From Roseibium sp. HPY-6 (lineage in GTDB: Bacteria > Pseudomonadota > Alphaproteobacteria > Rhizobiales > Stappiaceae), in NCBI RefSeq assembly GCF_040530035.1, contig NZ_JBEWCD010000002.1, positions 1,736,001-1,800,000 of the forward strand: a stretch of DNA of 64,000 nt. Reading direction: 5' to 3'. Within the stretch, counting starts at the first letter, position 1. Each line of letters opens with the position of its first letter. Under the pieces are notes generated by a model. The model saw only the letters and a program-made list of their open reading frames with translations. It made no database searches and had not been told where the DNA came from. Of this stretch, positions 34,891-43,634 are shown piece by piece. The position numbers were made by a program, and so were the translations under genes.

Positions 34891-36414
34891 TCAATGGAGT
34901 TCCTCCCGTTTCAGCCCGGCGGCGTAGCGCATGATTTCGTTTTCGTTGATGTGGTCGCCCGTCAGAACGCCAGTGATATGACCTTCACGCATGACAACAA
35001 CCCGGTGGCAGATCCCGATGATCTCCGGCATTTCGGACGAGATCACCACCACCGAGACGCCTTCGGCGGCGAGCGCGGCAATGAAGTGATAGATCTGCTG
35101 TTTGGTGCCGACATCGATCCCGCGTGTTGGTTCGTCGATGATCACGATCCGCGGGTCGCATTCCATGATTTTGGCCAGCAAAAGCTTCTGCTGATTGCCG
35201 CCGGAAAGTTTGCCGACGGTGATACCGGGGTCACGCGCCCTAACGTCAAATCTGCGGATTGCGCGGTCAAGTGCCTTGTCTTCGGCTTTCCGGTCGATCG
35301 CGAAATGCTTCACGAATTTCGGCAGGGCAAAGAGCGTGAGATTGGGGCGCATCAGCTTGCTGAGCAAAAGGCCTTTTTCTTTCCGGTCCTTGGTGAGATA
35401 GGCAAGCCCGGCATCGCGCGCTTCAGCGACGTTCATTGCGCCGACCGGGCGGCCGAACAGGCTGATAGAACCGCTTTCGATCGGGCTAAGACCGCAGACG
35501 GCCTCGAACACAGCGGTTCTGCCTGATCCGATCAAACCGGAAAAGCCCAGGATTTCGCCTTTCCGCAGGCCGAAGCTGACATTGTCAATGCCTTGCGCCT
35601 TGAGATTTTTCACCTCAAGAACGAGTTCAGCATCAACATCGGCTTCGTGCATGGGCGGATAGAGGTCGGACAATTCACGTCCAACCATCATTTGGGCCAT
35701 TGTATCAGGTGTGAGATCCTGAGAGGGACGCGTATCAATCCACTGGCCATCACGCAGGATCGTGATCCGGTCGGCGATCGCCTTGACCTCGTTGAGCTTG
35801 TGCGAAACGAAGACTATGCCGACACCGCTCGATTTCAGCTTCTCGACCTGCCGGAAAAAAACCTCGGTTTCCTCCTCCGTCAGAACCGCCGTCGGCTCAT
35901 CCATGATGAGAATACGCGCATTCCGGCTGACCGCCTTCACGATTTCCACCATTTGCTTCTGAGCGATCGTAAGGTCGGAAATCCTGTCGGTTGGGGCAAT
36001 GTCTAGGCCAATCTCGTCCAGAAACGTCTGGACGGATTTCCGCATGGCTGCTTTGTCCAGAAAGCCGCCGCGTCGAATTTCACGCCCCAGGAACACGTTT
36101 TCCTCAACGGTCATCTGCTCTGCAAGATTGAGCTCCTGGTGGATGAGCACGATGCCAAGCTTCTCGGCACCGCCATTTGGGGGCAGGGAGACCTGTTTGC
36201 CGTCGAGACGGATCTGGCCAGAAGTCGGATCGTGAAAGCCGGAGAGAATTTTCATCAAGGTCGACTTGCCGGCGCCGTTTTCGCCGATCAGTGCATGAAC
36301 TTCGCCTGGGCGCACGTCCATGCTCACACTGAACAGGACCGGCACAGGACCAAAAGACTTGCTGATGTTGACAGCTTCAACGATCGCCGCCGAAGCGGAC
36401 GTTGCAACATCCAT
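34891..36414 (-). CDS. Sugar ABC transporter ATP-binding protein, two domains (RbsA type)
   Basis: A 507-residue fused double ATPase. Domain 1 has Walker A GENGAGKST and Walker B ILIMDEPTAVLTEEE. Domain 2 has the usual degenerate P-loop GLIGSGRTA, signature LSGGNQQKLLLAK and IVIIDEPTRGIDVGT. GGAGG lies 8 bases before ATG 36414; the frame extends 12 codons further but without a better site. It is the first gene of the ribose-type operon, divergent from lacI with three operators between. Confidence 0.92.
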   Translation of the reverse strand: MDVATSASAAIVEAVNISKSFGPVPVLFSVSMDVRPGEVHALIGENGAGKSTLMKILSGFHDPTSGQIRLDGKQVSLPPNGGAEKLGIVLIHQELNLAEQMTVEENVFLGREIRRGGFLDKAAMRKSVQTFLDEIGLDIAPTDRISDLTIAQKQMVEIVKAVSRNARILIMDEPTAVLTEEETEVFFRQVEKLKSSGVGIVFVSHKLNEVKAIADRITILRDGQWIDTRPSQDLTPDTMAQMMVGRELSDLYPPMHEADVDAELVLEVKNLKAQGIDNVSFGLRKGEILGFSGLIGSGRTAVFEAVCGLSPIESGSISLFGRPVGAMNVAEARDAGLAYLTKDRKEKGLLLSKLMRPNLTLFALPKFVKHFAIDRKAEDKALDRAIRRFDVRARDPGITVGKLSGGNQQKLLLAKIMECDPRIVIIDEPTRGIDVGTKQQIYHFIAALAAEGVSVVVISSEMPEIIGICHRVVVMREGHITGVLTGDHINENEIMRYAAGLKREELH

Positions 36415-36469
36415 CTGAAATTCCTCCCAGGCGCTGAAGGTCACATCCATGCTTGCGCCATGAATCTCG

Positions 36470-36526
36470 TGTAAACGTTTTCATAAGCGATGTAAACCTT
36501 TACATTTCAGTTTGTAAACCTTTTCA
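36470..36526. promoter_or_regulatory. Three LacI-type operators in phase
   Basis: TGTAAACGTTTTCA (36470-36483), TGTAAACCTTTACA (36491-36504) and TGTAAACCTTTTCA (36513-36526) are 14-bp sites whose starts are 21 and 22 bp apart, about two helical turns. The middle one is a perfect palindrome outside its CC centre. They lie between the divergent ATPase and lacI genes, 56 bp before the former, and should bind the LacI protein at 36617. Confidence 0.75.
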
Positions 36527-36616
36527 TGAATCAATTCAGGCTCTATACAGCTGTAAGAGCATTGAATTTGATGAACATTCCTTGCGCTCGCGGTGCAGCA
36601 TTATCGAGGCCAGAAA

Positions 36617-37651
36617 ATGAGCGAACCGCTGGACCGGCCGGCGACAATTGAAGACGTTGCAAGGCTCGCGGGCGTATCCATCGCAACCGTCAGCCGAGCT
36701 TTGAGGTCGCCGGAAAAAGTCGCGGAGAGCACACGCAAGAAAGTCACCGCTGCCATCGCGCGCACCGGCTATACGGCCAACGCCATGGCGCAGAACCTGC
36801 GCATGCAGCGGTCCAAGATGGTTCTGGTCCTGGCCTCGTCGATAGCGGATCCGAATTTTGCAGGCATTCTGACGGGGCTAGAAAAGGCAGCAAACGACCG
36901 TGGCTATGGCGTCCTGATCGGCAATACGGAAGGCACCACCGGCCTGGAGCAGAACTACCTGCGATTCCTGTCGACGGGAATGGCGGATGGACTTGTGCTC
37001 CTGACGGGCCATATCCCGGTGGCCGGAGAACCTCAAACACCCCTGACCACGCTGCCTCCGATTGTCGCGACCGAACGGCCGGTGTCCAACACTGAGGTCA
37101 GCTATGTTGGTGTTGACGACGTGGCCGCGTCGAAGATGGCAACGGAATACCTGATTTCACTCGGCCATCGCCGGATTACATACATTTCCGGTGGCCGTGC
37201 AGACATACGCAGTGATCTGCGGCATTTCGGATATCGGCAGGGGCTCAAGGAATCGCCGGAAAGTCTCAGGGATTGGCGGGTGGAGGGAGATGGCACCAGC
37301 GAGAGTGGGCGCGCCGCAGTCGAGCGCTTGTTCATCAAGGACGATCTGCCAAGCGCCTTTTTCTGTTTCAACGACAACACAGCCGTTGGTGTCATCTCGG
37401 CACTGCAGTTGAGAGGATATCGGGTGCCGGGCGATTTCTCGGTGCTCGGGTTTGACGACATTCCGTTTGCAAGCAACTTCTCGCCCGCGCTGACAACCAT
37501 ACGACAGCCGAGACAGCACATTGGCGAGAAGGCCATGAACATCCTGCTGGACCGGCTGGCGAACAAACCGCCCGACACGCAGAACCACCTGCTGCATGGC
37601 GACCTGATTGTGCGAGAGAGCTGCGCCGGTCTCGCCAGGAAACGGTCTTGA
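36617..37651 (+). CDS. LacI-family transcriptional regulator
   Basis: A 344-residue LacI repressor: N-terminal DNA-binding domain TIEDVARLAGVSIATVSRAL (about 9-28), hinge, and a periplasmic-binding-protein-like effector domain (VLVLASSIADPNFAGIL; FFCFNDNTAVGVISALQL; VLGFDDIPFASNFSPALTTI). ATG 36617 has GAGG at good distance. It is divergent from the ribose-type ABC operon and very probably controls it through the three TGTAAAC sites, being released by the imported sugar. Confidence 0.9.
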   Translation: MSEPLDRPATIEDVARLAGVSIATVSRALRSPEKVAESTRKKVTAAIARTGYTANAMAQNLRMQRSKMVLVLASSIADPNFAGILTGLEKAANDRGYGVLIGNTEGTTGLEQNYLRFLSTGMADGLVLLTGHIPVAGEPQTPLTTLPPIVATERPVSNTEVSYVGVDDVAASKMATEYLISLGHRRITYISGGRADIRSDLRHFGYRQGLKESPESLRDWRVEGDGTSESGRAAVERLFIKDDLPSAFFCFNDNTAVGVISALQLRGYRVPGDFSVLGFDDIPFASNFSPALTTIRQPRQHIGEKAMNILLDRLANKPPDTQNHLLHGDLIVRESCAGLARKRS

Positions 37652-37658
37652 CCAAAGG

Positions 37659-38774
37659 TCAGGCGCTAACGGAACTTTGCAGGCGCGGCTTTTCCTCTAT
37701 CGCGGACATGACTTGTTCCGTTACGGCGCGTGTTCCCATGTCGCCACCGAATTCCATCGGCCTCAGCGCCTTGTTCTGAAAACCTGACATGACAGCAGCG
37801 TTGATAAGGTCTGCTGCGTCGCCGAGATCCGGTTGATCCAGTTTTTCGGCAAGATAGTCCAGCATGAGCGCGCCGCTCAGGATCGACGCCAGCGGGTTGG
37901 CCTTGTCCTGGCCCATGATATCGGGCGCACTTCCGTGGGCAGGCTGAAAGAGGCCGTTGTTGTCGCCAATTTCGGCGCAGGCCGCCATCCCCATCCCGCC
38001 GACGAGCCCGCCGGCAAGATCGGAAAGTATGTCACCGAACATGTTTTCCGTGACCAGCACGTCGAATTCCCAGGGCTTGCGAACGAGATCGAGCGCCTGC
38101 GCGTCGACATAATTGTAGCTGACCGGAACATCGGTATTGTCTGCTTTCACCTCGTCGAACAACTGGCGGAAAAAGGCCAGTGACGTGAAAACATTCGCCT
38201 TGTCGACGCAGGTGAGCTTGCCGGACTTGCCACGCTCGCGGCGCTTGCGCGCGAGGTTGAAGGCATATTGGTGAAGTTTGGTCGTGGTTTTGCGGGTGAT
38301 CCTTAGGACGTCCTGAACCTCGTCGTCATTGACCACGAGGCTGCGGTTGTGGGTTGCCGCCGAATAGAAGAGCCCCTCGGTCGACTCGCGCAATATGACG
38401 AGATCGATGCCTGCCGCTCGCGGGTCCGCCAGGCGTTGCGGCGCGTTGGGATAGGCCTTTACAGGGCGTACGCCCGCATAAAGCCCGAAGGAATCCCGCA
38501 GTCGCAAGTGCGGGGAAATCTCGGTGCCGTCTTTGTGGCGTATGGAGGGCAGTCCGATTGCACCGAGAAAGATTGCATCAGCGGATTCCGCGCGCTGTTC
38601 CCCATCAGCTTCGATGTCCAGTCCGGTTTCTGAAAAATAGCCGGCACCCGCATGGATTTCATCATAGGAAGGCCGAGCAAACCCGGTCTTTTGAAGCGCT
38701 GACTCAACAACGGCCATAGCCGCTTCGGCGACATCAACGCCGATACCGTCGCCTTTGATCAGGGCAATTCTCAT
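37659..38774 (-). CDS. Isocitrate/isopropylmalate dehydrogenase-family enzyme (tartrate-dehydrogenase-like)
   Basis: A 371-residue beta-decarboxylating-type dehydrogenase: [13 protein letters not shown] near the N-terminus, [16 protein letters not shown] for substrate binding, [16 protein letters not shown]-like [19 protein letters not shown] and [18 protein letters not shown] for NAD. It is not next to leucine genes. Position at the end of a DUF1537-kinase/aldolase operon suggests oxidation of a 2-hydroxy or 2,3-dihydroxy acid, as in tartrate dehydrogenase. GAGG lies before ATG 38774; a TTG at 38789 is a weaker choice. It converges with lacI, 7 bp apart. Confidence 0.85.
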   Translation of the reverse strand: MRIALIKGDGIGVDVAEAAMAVVESALQKTGFARPSYDEIHAGAGYFSETGLDIEADGEQRAESADAIFLGAIGLPSIRHKDGTEISPHLRLRDSFGLYAGVRPVKAYPNAPQRLADPRAAGIDLVILRESTEGLFYSAATHNRSLVVNDDEVQDVLRITRKTTTKLHQYAFNLARKRRERGKSGKLTCVDKANVFTSLAFFRQLFDEVKADNTDVPVSYNYVDAQALDLVRKPWEFDVLVTENMFGDILSDLAGGLVGGMGMAACAEIGDNNGLFQPAHGSAPDIMGQDKANPLASILSGALMLDYLAEKLDQPDLGDAADLINAAVMSGFQNKALRPMEFGGDMGTRAVTEQVMSAIEEKPRLQSSVSA

Positions 38775-38785
38775 CTGGTCAGTCC

Positions 38786-39433
38786 TCAATTCCAGTCAAC
38801 ATCAAATCGCTCGACAATCCGGTTGATTTGCGCAGGCTCCAGGGCTGTGGCCTGGGTACCGCGCAACAGCAACGCCAGCTTTGCCGTCGCTTCAAGTTCT
38901 TCCATGGCGTTCACGGCCGCTTCTAGATCCTTGCCCGCAACGACCGGTCCGTGATTTGCCAGCAGAACCGCTGACCGTTTTCCGGCAAGCCCGCGCACAG
39001 CTTCTCCCATCGCAGGATCTCCTGGTACGAAAAACGGGAGCAAACGGACCTTGCCAAGCAGCATAATTCCGTAGGCAGTCAGGGGTGGTAACACATTTTC
39101 AGGATCGATGTCCGGCAGAAGCGAGAGCGCCACAGAATGGCATGAGTGCAGATGCACAACGGCACCTGTGCCGTGACGCGTGTCGTAAAAGGCCTCATGC
39201 AACGGCATTTCCTTGGTCGGCCTGTCGCCCGACAGAAGCTCTCCCGTCGACGAAAGATGACTTATGCGGGCCGGGTCGAGAAATCCCATTGAGGATCCGG
39301 TTGGTGTCACCAGAAGGCTGCCGTCTGAAAGGCGCGCGGAAAGATTGCCTGTCGAGCCGTGCGTCAGACCCCTGTCAAACATGGACTTTGCATAAAGCGC
39401 CATTCTTTCGCGCTGGGTCGAGAGCTCGCTCAT
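38786..39433 (-). CDS. Class II aldolase/decarboxylase (OtnC-like)
   Basis: A 215-residue class II aldolase-fold protein. Zinc ligands are in VVHLHSCHSVAL (H94, H96 region) and LLANHGPVVAG; the phosphate-binding part is STGNLSARLSDGSLLVTPTG. In tetronate catabolism OtnC decarboxylates 3-oxo-tetronate 4-phosphate to dihydroxyacetone phosphate. The overlap with the DUF1537 kinase gene (ATGA, 39430-39433) supports the same kinase-then-decarboxylase order here, though the acid sugar may differ. Confidence 0.85.
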   Translation of the reverse strand: MSELSTQRERMALYAKSMFDRGLTHGSTGNLSARLSDGSLLVTPTGSSMGFLDPARISHLSSTGELLSGDRPTKEMPLHEAFYDTRHGTGAVVHLHSCHSVALSLLPDIDPENVLPPLTAYGIMLLGKVRLLPFFVPGDPAMGEAVRGLAGKRSAVLLANHGPVVAGKDLEAAVNAMEELEATAKLALLLRGTQATALEPAQINRIVERFDVDWN

Positions 39434-40662
39434 GAACGGCTCTCCAGCACCGAGAGTGCTTCCTGGAAGAAATCAGGGCCGCCGAAATTGCCGGATTTCA
39501 AGGCGAGAACAAGATCCCTGTCCGCGACTTTGAGCGCGGGAACGCCCGCAGCGATCCGGGGGCCGACTTCGAGCGTGTCTGCCGCTGTTCCTGACACCAC
39601 AGCACCGGACGTTTCGCCGCCAGCTACAACAATCCGTGTTACACCGGATTGTGAAAGCGCTGCGGCAAGATTCGAAAACAGACCTTCAACCGCTTGAGAG
39701 CTCTGCTCTTTTCCAAATCTGTCCTGCGCCGCCGCGACAACCTCAGGCTCTGCTGAAGAATAAATCAGCGGAGGGCTTTCCTGCCGCAGAACCCATTCAA
39801 CAAGCTCTTGAAGCGACAGTTTTTCATCCATGATGTCTTCAACGCTGATCTCCCGCGAGGGAGCAACGGTCTTGAAACGCGCAACCTGTTCACGCGTTGC
39901 AAGCGAGCACGATCCGGAGATTACCACGGCCTTGCCGATGAGCCCGCGCCACGCGATGGCCTTGTCTTTAACTCCGAAGTTTTCAGGAAGGCCGATCGCA
40001 ATTCCCGAACCGCCGACAACCAGCTTCCGGTTCTTGGCGGCGCGCCCTATGGTGACAAGATCGGCGTTTTCGATGGCGTCGGCAATGATCATGGACTTGC
40101 CCGCGCTCACAATGTGTGAGGTGAGGGCGGCGTTTCCCTGTCGCACGCTTGAAATCGGTGCATGCGAGACAGGCCAGTCCGTTTGGCGCGAGAGAACGCG
40201 CCGAAGATCAGGGTCGGTCATCGGCGTCAGCGGATGGTTCTGCATGCCGCTTTCGCTCAGGAGCCTGTCCTTGACGAAAAGATGCCCTTCATAAACGGTG
40301 CGCCCGTTTTCGGGAAAAGCGGGGCACACAAGCACAGAGGTTTCGCCCAGATGCTCGGCGAGCGCTGCAGCGACGGGTCCGATGTTGCCTTCGTCGGTGG
40401 AATCGAACGTTGAACAGACCTTGAAGACAATCTGACTACAGCCTTGACCCAAAAGCCAGTCGCAAGCTTTGAGCGACAGACTGACCGCTTCTTCAACCGG
40501 CGCGGTACGTGACTTCAGGCTTACGACACCAGCGTCGATTTCTGCGCTAGGTGCCTTGGACGGGATCCCGACGAACTGCGCTGCCGACATGCCTCCTTCG
40601 GCGAGGGTCAGGGCAATATCAGACGCACCGGTAAAATCGTCAGCAACTACGCCGAGCTTCAT
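39430..40662 (-). CDS. Four-carbon acid sugar kinase, DUF1537 family (OtnK-like)
   Basis: A 410-residue two-domain kinase. The N-terminal substrate domain begins LGVVADDFTGASDIALTLAEGG and contains KVCSTFDSTDEGNIGPV; the C-terminal nucleotide-binding domain has RIVVAGGETSGAVV. The family phosphorylates 3-oxo-tetronates, threonate, or branched acid sugars such as 3-oxo-isoapionate. ATG 40662 overlaps the upstream stop (ATGA); a GTG at 40674 is an alternative. It is flanked by the aldolase and a metallo-beta-lactamase-fold gene in one overlapping series. Confidence 0.9.
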   Translation of the reverse strand: MKLGVVADDFTGASDIALTLAEGGMSAAQFVGIPSKAPSAEIDAGVVSLKSRTAPVEEAVSLSLKACDWLLGQGCSQIVFKVCSTFDSTDEGNIGPVAAALAEHLGETSVLVCPAFPENGRTVYEGHLFVKDRLLSESGMQNHPLTPMTDPDLRRVLSRQTDWPVSHAPISSVRQGNAALTSHIVSAGKSMIIADAIENADLVTIGRAAKNRKLVVGGSGIAIGLPENFGVKDKAIAWRGLIGKAVVISGSCSLATREQVARFKTVAPSREISVEDIMDEKLSLQELVEWVLRQESPPLIYSSAEPEVVAAAQDRFGKEQSSQAVEGLFSNLAAALSQSGVTRIVVAGGETSGAVVSGTAADTLEVGPRIAAGVPALKVADRDLVLALKSGNFGGPDFFQEALSVLESRS

Positions 40663-41456
40663 GATTTGATCCACTTTAAAGGGCCGCGATCGAGACGAAT
40701 GATATGGTCCGGGCCATGTGTGGGGAAAAACTCTCGCACGAGCGGATCATGTCCGGGCACCACAAGCTTGTCGGAACTTGCAAGCTTTCGGATCGTTTGA
40801 AAGCCCGTGAACATTTCCGTCATGTCGACGACGATCGGGAAAGGCTTGCCGTCCAGGAAGTTCTCGTAATAGTGCGAAGCATCAGACGCCAGGCACACCC
40901 AGCCGGCCTCTGTCAGAACGCGCACGGCCTGCAACCCTTTGCTGTGGCCGCCTGTCAGATGAACGGTGACACCCTCACGCACTTCCCCATCGCCTTCGTG
41001 AAAGACAACGCGTCCGGAGTAGAGGCGCTTTACGGCTTCGCAGACATGATCCACCGTGAAGGGCGCTTTTAAGGTGCCGTGGCACATACAAGGACCCGTT
41101 GCAAACGCCATTTCGGCGGCTTGCAGATGAATGGTCGCATTCGGAAAATGTTGCAGGCCGCCAGCATGATCATAGTGAAGGTGGGTCACGATGATGGTCG
41201 ACACATCGTTCGGCACGATCCCCAGTGGTGCCAGCGCTTCAACCGGGTTTAACCTGATTGGCCTGCCCCGTCTTTCTCCTTCGTCCTCATCATAGCCGGT
41301 ATCCACGAGGACGATTTCGTTGCCCTGACGCAGCACCCAGATGAAATAGTCCATGTCATGCTGGGCGTGGTGATCATCGTCAAAAAGAAAGCTGTCGTTT
41401 CGCGTCCGCTCGTTTCGCTCGGCGTATTTCACTGCAAAGACTTCCCAGGGCGTCAT
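40659..41456 (-). CDS. Metallo-beta-lactamase-fold hydrolase, lactonase-like
   Basis: A 265-residue MBL protein with zinc motif THLHYDHAGG (about 112-121), a further His in GGHSKGLQ, SDASH and PGHDP. It resembles the quorum-quenching lactonase family (AHL lactonase-like). In an acid-sugar operon it more likely opens a sugar lactone to the acid before phosphorylation; that is inference. It overlaps genes at both ends by four bases. Confidence 0.82.
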   Translation of the reverse strand: MTPWEVFAVKYAERNERTRNDSFLFDDDHHAQHDMDYFIWVLRQGNEIVLVDTGYDEDEGERRGRPIRLNPVEALAPLGIVPNDVSTIIVTHLHYDHAGGLQHFPNATIHLQAAEMAFATGPCMCHGTLKAPFTVDHVCEAVKRLYSGRVVFHEGDGEVREGVTVHLTGGHSKGLQAVRVLTEAGWVCLASDASHYYENFLDGKPFPIVVDMTEMFTGFQTIRKLASSDKLVVPGHDPLVREFFPTHGPDHIIRLDRGPLKWIKS

Positions 41457-41743
41457 GAGCTCACCTTCGAATAGGTCGCAACGGTCTTTTCGGCAATCAT
41501 CGTAGAGACTTGTGCGTCGAAGGCCAGAAAATGCTGTGTTTTCAAGTGAGTCTGGAAAGCTGCGGCATCATCGTAGAGTTCGTAGAGGAATACCTCGCCG
41601 GGCCGCTCCGGGTCGCTGCACACATCGAACTGCCGGCATGCCGGTTCGTGTTCGAGAGACGCTTTGGCGTTTTCGAGCATGAGCGGCATGAAGGTATCCA
41701 TCATGCCGTCGTGGATCTTGAACTGTACCGTTACTGCAAACAC
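41453..41743 (-). CDS. ABM-domain protein (antibiotic biosynthesis monooxygenase / LsrG-like fold)
   Basis: A 96-residue single dimeric alpha-beta barrel protein: VTVQFKIHDGMMDTFMPLML, CRQFDVCSDPERPGEVFLYELYDD and HLKTQHFLAF are family landmarks. Members include YgiN-type quinol monooxygenases and LsrG-type isomerases. The start is GTG 41743 with GGAGG 7 bases upstream. It overlaps the MBL gene and follows the TRAP permease by 12 bp. It may isomerise or oxidise an intermediate; role unknown. Confidence 0.8.
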   Translation of the reverse strand: MFAVTVQFKIHDGMMDTFMPLMLENAKASLEHEPACRQFDVCSDPERPGEVFLYELYDDAAAFQTHLKTQHFLAFDAQVSTMIAEKTVATYSKVSS

Positions 41744-41755
41744 CTCTTTGCCTCC

Positions 41756-43039
41756 TTACCGGAACAGATGGACCATACCCATCGAAACGAACGGGATATA
41801 GGTAACTGCCAGAAGGGCGGCGATCGCCGCAAGGTAAAGATGTGCCATCTTGCGGGCAATCGACAACACACCGACGCCGGAGATCCTTGAAGCGACATAG
41901 AGCGTTGCACCGACCGGTGGCGTGAACAACCCGACCGCGACGTTACAGGTCATGATCACCCCAAGGTGGACCGGATCGACGCCAAAGGCCTTGGCGGTCG
42001 GAAGGAACAGCGGTGCGGTCAAGAGGATCGCAGGCACCGGATCGAGCACGAGGCCGAGGATTAGGAGAACGATGTTGACGAGGAGCAGGAACATCCAGGG
42101 GCCGCTCGAAAATTCCTGTACGAAGCCGACCAGGATCTGGGGCATTTGCTCCAGTGTGATGAGCCAGCCGAGCACCGTCGTCGCGCCGATAACCACCATG
42201 ACCACGGAACTGGTAACGAATGAATCGACCAGAAGACGCGGCAGATCCCTCAGCTTGAAGTCGCGGTAGACGACGGTTGTGACAAAAAGCCCGTAGACCA
42301 CGGCCAGCGCTGCTGCCTCGGTCGGTGTGACCCAGCCTGTGAAGATGCCGCCAAGGATCAGAACAGGCATGAACAGTGCCGGTGCGGTGCCGATGAAGGA
42401 ACTGGTGAGTTCCTTCAGAGTTGTCGTCCGGCCGCCCGGATCGCAGTTGGTGGTCTTTCCGACGTAGTAGCAGACCGCCATGAACATGGCGCCGAACAGA
42501 ATGCCGGGGACCATGCCGGCAAGAAACAGATCCGCGACAGAGACGTTGCCGACGAAGCCATAGATCAGCATCGGGATGGAGGGAGGGATAATGATCCCGA
42601 TCGTACCGGCGGCGGCGACAAGCCCGGCCGCGAATGCGGTGTTGTAGCCCTCGCGAGACATGTTCTTGATCATGACCGAGCCGATGGCCGCACTGTCGGC
42701 GATCGCCGAACCGGAGATGCCGCCGAAGATCATCGACGCACCGACGACAACCATGCCAAGGCCGCCTGCCATGAAGCCGAAGGCGGCGCGCGCGAAGCCG
42801 ATAATGCGCAGGCCCACACCCCCGCGGCTCATCATTTCACCGGCAACGATGAAGAGCGGGATTGCAAGAAAGTGGTTGGGTTCGACACCGCCGATAAAGT
42901 TGAGGAACAGTGCCTGCAGCGGGTAGCCCAGATCGAAGACGATAATCGGCAGCACAGCCGTCAACAAGATGGCCCAGACGAGGGGAATTCCAAGAAAGAC
43001 AGTGGTCAGAAAGACCGCCACGACGAAAAGCAGGATCAT
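41756..43039 (-). CDS. dctM: TRAP transporter large permease (DctM/SiaM type)
   Basis: A 427-residue membrane protein with about twelve hydrophobic segments and typical stretches GGISGSAIADSAAIGSVMI, GTIGIIIPPSIPMLIYGF and FTPPVGATLYV. It is the main sodium-driven transport subunit of a tripartite carboxylate or acid-sugar importer. Its start overlaps the small permease stop (ATGA, 43036-43039). Confidence 0.92.
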   Translation of the reverse strand: MILLFVVAVFLTTVFLGIPLVWAILLTAVLPIIVFDLGYPLQALFLNFIGGVEPNHFLAIPLFIVAGEMMSRGGVGLRIIGFARAAFGFMAGGLGMVVVGASMIFGGISGSAIADSAAIGSVMIKNMSREGYNTAFAAGLVAAAGTIGIIIPPSIPMLIYGFVGNVSVADLFLAGMVPGILFGAMFMAVCYYVGKTTNCDPGGRTTTLKELTSSFIGTAPALFMPVLILGGIFTGWVTPTEAAALAVVYGLFVTTVVYRDFKLRDLPRLLVDSFVTSSVVMVVIGATTVLGWLITLEQMPQILVGFVQEFSSGPWMFLLLVNIVLLILGLVLDPVPAILLTAPLFLPTAKAFGVDPVHLGVIMTCNVAVGLFTPPVGATLYVASRISGVGVLSIARKMAHLYLAAIAALLAVTYIPFVSMGMVHLFR

Positions 43040-43566
43040 GAGAGGGCCTCTCCACCGTCAGAGTGGGCAGCATGGGGAACGACGGGGTTTTTGATGTCGA
43101 ACACCATGTTGAAGAGATGGAAAATCAGGGTCAGGGTCATGCCGATGGGCATGGAGGCGTAAAGAAGTCCGACGGGCCAATAAAGGACGGTGGTTTTCTG
43201 GGCCCAGGTGTGAACCGAAATGTTGTACCCAGTGTAAATCAGACTGATCAGAAGGATCGCGATGATCACATCGATCGCGATCGACAGGATCCGCTGACCC
43301 TTATGGGGCATCAGCCGTTCCACAATTTCTGTGACCCGCATATGCGCGCCGCGCGCAACGGCAGCAGCGCAACCGATAAACGTGCTCCACAGCAGCAGAA
43401 AGCTTGTCACTTCAAGCGACCAGGCTAGGTCAAAGCCAGCAAATCCCCTCAGTGAGGCATTGCAGAACACAAGTGTGACGATTGAAAAGCCACCAATCAT
43501 GAGGCACACGTCCACCAGGTGGCTGAGCCAGCGCAGCACAGCCGGATAATGATCTCGGTAATCCAA
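43036..43566 (-). CDS. dctQ: TRAP transporter small permease (DctQ type)
   Basis: A 176-residue membrane protein with four hydrophobic segments and the DctQ signature region LEVTSFLLLWSTFIGCAAAVARGAHMRV. The apparent start is TTG 43566 with AGAGAAG upstream; no better in-frame start is seen. It lies between the binding-protein gene and dctM, following an attenuator-like hairpin. Confidence 0.88.
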   Translation of the reverse strand: MDYRDHYPAVLRWLSHLVDVCLMIGGFSIVTLVFCNASLRGFAGFDLAWSLEVTSFLLLWSTFIGCAAAVARGAHMRVTEIVERLMPHKGQRILSIAIDVIIAILLISLIYTGYNISVHTWAQKTTVLYWPVGLLYASMPIGMTLTLIFHLFNMVFDIKNPVVPHAAHSDGGEALS

Positions 43567-43587
43567 CGGTCTTCTCTTTTTGAAAAG

Positions 43588-43612
43588 GGCCGGAACCCTA
43601 AGGGCTCCGGCC
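43588..43612 (-). other. Attenuator-like hairpin between dctP and dctQ
   Basis: GGCCGGAaCCCT and AGGGcTCCGGCC pair with one mismatch, and the minus strand then reads CTTTTC. It probably lowers expression of the permeases relative to the binding protein and is the third such element in this window. Confidence 0.65.
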
Positions 43613-43634
43613 AGTTGACGCTCACGTTGCTCGA

